Shown here piece after piece: positions 58,640 through 64,000 of a DNA stretch of 64,000 nt. The DNA is from Leptobrachium leishanense (Eukaryota; Chordata; Amphibia; Anura; Megophryidae), in contig CM019069.1 of NCBI GenBank assembly GCA_009667805.1, positions 56,796,422-56,860,421 on the forward strand, read 5' to 3'. The stretch's first letter is position 1. Each line of letters starts with the position of its first letter. The notes below the pieces were generated by a model. The model saw only the letters and a list, made by a program, of their open reading frames with translations, had not been told where the DNA came from and did no database searches. The position numbers and the translations under genes were made by a program.

Positions 58640-59668
58640 ACGACACTCACCGAGCACAGCTGGAGGATGCAGATTCGCAGCACCATTAATGTGATCACTA
58701 GAACAGGTGGGCATTAGGTCTTACCCCCAGGGGTGAACCCCCGGACACCAGAGGCCGAATTTTAGTTCTTGGTGTCCTAGCCATCAGGTTTGCAATAAAG
58801 TACAGGGCAAGAGACCTTTAGGCCTGGATACTAATAATTGAGAACTTGGCAGCATACGTCCGAAGAAGAAACCAGAAGAAGAGTTAGCTCCACTGAACAT
58901 CTTAAAAGTCAGCAGACTATGACACATTGATTTTAATAATATCTGCATCATAGGACACAAAGGCGAAGATAATACACATGACTGGGCTCGTTAAAAACTT
59001 GCACTTCCTCTTATTTCTAGATTTTTAACCATATGTGCAACAATCCTTCCAACCACAATACCACAGAGCTGGCCATTAGCTTTGATTACATACGTATCAT
59101 CTTTCTGCTGCGATTTTCTGTAGTCCATTTTCTTCGGTAGGAAGACCGCGCAAGCAGTTAATGGTGTTTGAAAGGGCCGATAAAAACTTAAAAGCGGTCA
59201 GTATCAGAGCATCAGGACACATGAGATTCCTTGCAACACTCAGTACCCATAGAAAACATACTCCGCTTTTTCAGAGACCACAAAACGTTCCGCGTAAAGT
59301 AGTACTCCACGCATTTCCTCCAGCTCTTCCCTTTGATGGGGTGTAAGACAGCGGGAAAGGAAAATAGAAGAAAGGAATTAATGGTCAATTGACAGTAAAA
59401 GGTCTTGTTTGGGATCCTGTGACATATCTGACAGGGGCTATTAAGCTATTTTAATAATGAAAAAGCCACTAAAAAGGTCTTTATTTAATGTGGAACATTT
59501 ATTGAAGTGAAACAGTCATTTAACACCCCCCCCCCTCTATAAACTTCTATCCAGAATCAGTCCATAAAAATCCATCAAGAGGTGGTATATCCCCTCTATT
59601 ACAACAAAATTTGCACAACTGCGGCTAACACTCTGCACCCCCTTCCATTATAACTCGTAGGATCATTT
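58640..59668. other. Unclassified; broken minus-strand frames at 58990-59350
   Basis: Minus-strand reading of 58990-59350 gives protein-like but stop-interrupted stretches (REELEEMRGVLLYAERFVV; KSQQKDDTYVIKANGQLCGI). No family was recognised. It could be a decayed repeat or processed pseudogene, or chance. Confidence 0.3.
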
Positions 59669-59945
59669 TAGGCCGGTGCAAGACGAGCGCACATTTTGCG
59701 TCCGTTGTAGCTTTTCAAAGGAGTCACTAGAGAACACACGAAGCACTTCCGCACTTTTTCACCAGCGCGCAACGCATGTTGCAACGGACGCCAAAATGGC
59801 ATCAACGTAAAAAGCTAGATGGATGTAGAGAAACTGCACACAGTTTATTTTTAACAGTCAAAATTAACTGATACAATGTAACCACAATCTCATCAGTTAA
59901 AAAGTACGTCCATTACTGTGCGCAGTCAGTGCGGTCGTCTGATCC
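59669..59945. mobile_element. Inverted-repeat element, family C (diverged)
   Basis: ttaggccggtgcaagacgag at the left and gtgcggtcgtctgatcccag at the right are inverted, imperfect ends. The interior includes gcaacggacgcc. Confidence 0.55.
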
Positions 59946-59949
59946 CAGT

Positions 59950-60725
59950 ACACTGGCTGCGCACAGTAACAGACGTAATACTTACATTTTCTCCAGCGCA
60001 GCGCTGGCTCCATAATACTCCCGACGTGACATGCTGGTGGGTTGCAGCAACTCAAAGGGTGCCATGGGGCCACGATGGTGGTTGGATACACCCGAAGACT
60101 CCAGCCAATCCAAAGCATCCAGTCATAAACCCGTTACAATGTACAGATTACAAATAACCACTGGTCATTTGTGTCAGAACGAAAAGACAGCACCAGTGGA
60201 ACTTGCATGCATCATGAAGGGTTTCCTTTTTATTGAAATTATTCTTTAACATGGTCTTACAGAAAATTGTGCCCAGTGTAACTTTGGGCCATATTTTTAT
60301 GACCTATCACCAAGAACCACAAGTATACATTTCGTTGCTGTTCAGAAACAAATGTACATAAAGTTAATTTCAGCTTTCCAGGGCTGCGAGGATTTGCTCG
60401 ACTTCCTGTTTTTGTATCTGTTCTATCAACAGATTACTTTAAAAAGAACTCCTCCCTTGCATTATTTGTAAACGAATCTGTCATGCTCAAGAACAAACGG
60501 GAGAACGAGACCAGTGCAGATGTTATACAGTGAGAAAAGCCTCAGAGCAGAGGGGAGTCACCGGATGAGACGACTCACTGGTCATCAGTTGAGTTGTATT
60601 TTGTCAGCATTGGTTCTCCATTTACTACACAAACCCTTTAAGCTCAACTTCAAACGATGCTACCACCAAAAAAAGGATTAATAAAAAGTCCTTATTGTGT
60701 TTAATTTGATATAAGAAAATATTTT
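59950..60725. other. No recognised feature
   Basis: The segment from 59940 to 60125 is GC-richer. The rest is AT-rich. Nothing recognised. Confidence 0.5.
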
Positions 60726-60729
60726 ACTC

Positions 60730-61262
60730 TAGGTCACTGGGTGCATCCAGTTTGTGATCTTTTGTGTTGTAAAACGGCCCCTCCACAGCATCTAACCATC
60801 ACTTGCTGTGTGGCACTTGCCATAGAATGGGCTCTATGGGACTGGCATCCAGGCAGCCAACTCACAGCACTGTATTGGATGTAATCAAAAGGACATCACC
60901 TTAGATAGTCAGATTAGAAGTCCTTCAAGCTCCCCGTCATATCTCACTCAGATGCCTGCTCTTATCTCAAGTAGCCTGGGGCACACAACAGATTCATGCA
61001 GCCTTATCTAAACATTCCCTCCTACCCCTCTATCAATTGTGGCTATACTTTCGTGTTTAACAAAGTAAAACTTTTGCACAGATTTTGGTAAATGTTGCAT
61101 GGGAATAAATCCAAAAAATGAAAACCAGGTCTAAATTTTTTTTCCCTTTTTACATGCAATTACTTAATAAAAAAAACCTGTGTTTTAGAAGGTGTTTTGT
61201 TTGTAATGCACAATGAATCCAATTACAGCTTATGTTATTGGTAATGCCGCTCCAACAGACAT
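60730..61262. repeat. Dispersed repeat E, copy 2 (uninterrupted)
   Basis: Diverged partner of 50376-51150, without the TTAA insertion. It provides the empty site near 61046. Confidence 0.75.
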
Positions 61263-61328
61263 GCTTTCCAAGAGCGTGTCAAACTGTAAGGCCCAAGACA
61301 AATGTATGTGTATAAGATAAATGTAGAC

Positions 61329-61512
61329 CAGTGGTTCCCAACCGCGGTCCTCAAGTCCCCCTAATAGGCCAGGTTTTAAGGATCACCTTGGGGAAATGCA
61401 GACGGAATCCTGCAATCACTGAGCAGCAAATCCTATCACCTGTGCTGTGCTTCACATATCTGGCAAACCTGGCCTGTTAGGGGAATTTGAGGAATGCGGT
61501 TGGGAACCACTG
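61329..61512. mobile_element. hAT-like MITE, family B
   Basis: The ends cagtggttcccaaccgcgg and gcggttgggaaccactg are inverted copies. Flanking 8-mers atgtagac and gtttagac match at 6 of 8 positions. Confidence 0.8.
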
Positions 61513-61717
61513 GTTTAGACAACTCAGACATGTAGGTGCCAGAGTCAAAAATCCAAAGCCAGTGGCCATCTAGCCTATAGAGTGGATAGAAAGGGAAAAA
61601 AAAGTCTACACACCCCTGTTAAAATCTCAGGTTTCTGTGATGTAGGGAAGAACAAAAAAAACAAAGATAAAGCATTTCAGAACTTCCACCTCTCATGTGA
61701 CAGAAACTGCAATCTTC

Positions 61718-62035
61718 TAGGCCCGTGTCAGACGAAAGCAGTGATCACGTCCGTGTTGCAACACATATTAACGTCCGTCGTAGCATAAAATGATTACTAG
61801 CAGACCCACAAAGTACGTGCGCACAGTGTCGTCCAGCATTTGACGGACAAAATGTTTTTTCATATCATGTATCAATTGTTTTCATTTTACATATTAATTT
61901 TAATTTCCCATCTACAACAGTCAAAAAAAAAAAAACAGACCGTGTGGTGTCTACAGTATCATCAGTCAGAAAGTACGTCAGTTGTGCACGGACGCACAGT
62001 GTGCTCAGAATGCGTTCGTCTGACATTAGCCTCAG
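61718..62035. mobile_element. Inverted-repeat element, family C
   Basis: The ends taggcccgtgtcagacgaaa and gttcgtctgacattagcct are inverted. It shares accgtgtggtgtctacagta with the copy at 25257-25705. Confidence 0.7.
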
Positions 62036-62039
62036 GCAC

Positions 62040-64000
62040 TGAGAATTTTCTTTACCTAGAATCATGACAAAACATGGCTGTAAATGTACATAAACCTGTG
62101 ACAAGATCCCTAGCATCAATATTCACAGGCATCTTGTAGAATTCACGGAGACAAGTATCTTCATTCTTGCCGTCATTGTCATTGAGAATTCAGAGGGTTT
62201 TCTTAAAGGCTTATAAAAGAGATAAGCACCATCAATGTTTGAGCTTTGTGACCCTGTGGCACCAGCGGCAAGTATTTTTAACGAGTTTCTACTCTGCAGG
62301 TTTATTTTGACCCCTACCGTTAGATGTCATAGGACTACAATGCACAAGATACAATGAGAAAATAAAAAGACTCCCAGGCTGGATAGGTGCATATAAAGAT
62401 TTATTCGGGGGGGGAAATCGCAAACCCACTAGAAATGTGACATTTCGGCCATGATGGCCTTAATCACACATGTGCAATAAAATACTACCTCCCAATTTAT
62501 ACATCTACGTGCCCAATGAGAGAATTAAGTCATTGAAGACATTCTTGGGAACAAAAGAAATGCCAATGTCATCTTCCTGGTCCAGCACAACAACACTTTA
62601 TACACTGAAATGCCACTTAAATGACCAAGAAGTCAAGACTCAATCCTGTTCATCCCACAGATTCCTAAAATAGGATGAAACAGAGGCCGAGATGATCCAG
62701 AGCCAATCCTGGTGCTCCTATTTCCTATAAGACATGTAAAGTAGCTGAGAAATCCAGGCAAACCAACTCAATTCGCTTTCTAAAAGAGGATATTTGAGAA
62801 GCCCTGGTGCTTCCCAGCATTCCAGCGATGACAAACACAGGCATTTGACAAACTATCCAAATGACAACAGCAGAAACGTTATGGTAAACCTCGTTCTGTT
62901 GCTCTTTGGATTTTACATTATTGGCACTTCGTACATAAATCCTTAGAGAGCTGTGTAAATCCAGGAAGTGGCCGATACCTCCAAGCCAAGAGTATGATCA
63001 TTATTTTCAATGTGTTCTTCAAAAAGACTAAAAAAAAAAAAAAACACAGGGTGGTGTATTGGCGCAGATTATGTATACGAACAGTCACTTGTGCAGCAGC
63101 AGGGACACACACAATCCCAAGTGTGGATAAAATCGATATTGTAGGTTGTATAGAGTCCTCGCGCTTGCAAAAAAAAAAAACATCCAGAAGATGAGTTGCA
63201 ATTCACGCAATCTAGAAAATATAATATAGGACACACATTACGCAGTATATCCTTATCACACCTTCATTGAAAAACGCTCAGTAGTCAACTCACTTTTTCG
63301 AGAGCCACATAAAGCCAGCTCTAAACTGTAAAAGCATATGATTTTGTGGATGGTATCTCACCAACGCATCCCAAACACGTCAGTCTCCAATGGTAACCCG
63401 GTCCATATGTTGGAATATTGAATATCTCGGAACACACCACGAGTAAGACAAATAAATTTAAAATAATTTAATAGTACGGCACTAACGCATTTCGACCCAC
63501 GGTCTTTGTCAAAGTGCATATAATACATACAGTGCATAACATTCATTTATATCCCAAAGAAGCCGGAAATGGTAGGTGGCATCAGGCCATAACCTCACTC
63601 CTCCGGTTTGCTTCGGCACGCCCCACTTCCGCTCTCTCCGGATCCTGGTGATGACGAGTTTCCGGTGCTTAGACGAATGTGCAATACCTTCGTCCAGAAT
63701 ACACAAACTTCTGCCAATTCGAACCAGTGGACGCCATTTTGGAAAAGGGAAAAAACATTCAGATGCGTCGCACCTCATTGGGGTCCCATTTCGCTGGATG
63801 TTGGTGCGGCATATACCAGCACGATGTTAAATAATAATAACAACCCTCATTACATATAGAGATATTCCCTTTTAGCCCAAAAAAACAGTATGCAATGCCT
63901 CACACCATAGTTGCGTGTGTTACATAAAATATCCATGATATCAACTTTATAAAAAAACAGAATAAAAATACATATAGCCCTCAAAAATTATGACAGTATT
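62040..64000. other. No host exon found; possible retroelement termini near 62437 and 63484
   Basis: gacatttcggccatgatggc at 62440 and cgcatttcgacccacggtct at 63486 are of the style seen at the ends of some amphibian Penelope-like or related elements. This is recall of style only. The 63560-63830 block is CpG-richer with 82-89 codon frames on both strands and no recognised domain. Confidence 0.35.

Noticed and set aside
63509..63859. Overlapping 82-89 codon frames as the NCKAP1 first exon or a neighbouring gene
   Set aside because: No NCKAP1-like residues; the sequence sits in a CpG-rich, repeat-like block.
1..64000. tRNA, rRNA, snRNA or CRISPR-like arrays
   Set aside because: No cloverleaf, conserved rRNA or snRNA block was seen; the regular repeats present are minisatellites without unique spacers.

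Overview
The window is vertebrate nuclear DNA, most likely from an anuran amphibian. It has small exons in long AT-rich introns, a DIRS-type tyrosine-recombinase retrotransposon, several LINE fragments and dense families of short inverted-repeat (MITE-like) elements. No bacterial-type genes, rRNA, tRNA or CRISPR were seen. The species assignment is inference; the gene assignment is firm. The only host gene recognised is NCKAP1 (NAP1/HEM2), a subunit of the WAVE regulatory complex, on the minus strand. Nineteen constitutive exons plus one 18-nt microexon could be placed with consensus splice sites and matching phases. Together they encode about residues 37-718 of a protein of about 1128 residues. 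The first coding exon lies beyond the right edge, or in unrecognised sequence there, and the C-terminal exons lie beyond the left edge. No frameshift or stop was seen in any exon.

Layout from left to right: 1-9840 holds five exons (about residues 495-718), a hAT-like element (2817-3851), a 116-bp-arm perfect palindrome and an antisense LINE fragment. The 11.7-kb intron 9838-21553 holds a 565-bp palindrome, a repeat with a hammerhead-ribozyme-like core, a second LINE fragment, a 5.5-kb DIRS element (13740-19247) and a 1.5-kb minisatellite. From 21554 to 39972 there are twelve exons among MITEs, piggyBac-like TTAA elements, a 43-bp minisatellite and a second hammerhead-bearing repeat. From 39973 to 47098 lie exon 45642-45752 and the microexon 47081-47098. 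From 47099 to the end is intron 1 or gene-upstream sequence, with a sense-oriented LINE (54898-57040), a second copy of its 3' end carrying a 21-bp tandem expansion, a hAT element with a perfect 8-bp target duplication, and further MITEs.

The most interesting items are: (i) two diverged copies of a short repeat that share a type I hammerhead-ribozyme layout, each broken at different positions; (ii) a DIRS element whose split ends, internal complementary region and shared TCA trinucleotide can all be read directly; (iii) the NCKAP1 microexon with a weak donor and flanking pyrimidine and UGC signals; (iv) a minisatellite that carries a CACGTG palindrome in each unit and is open in three minus-strand frames.
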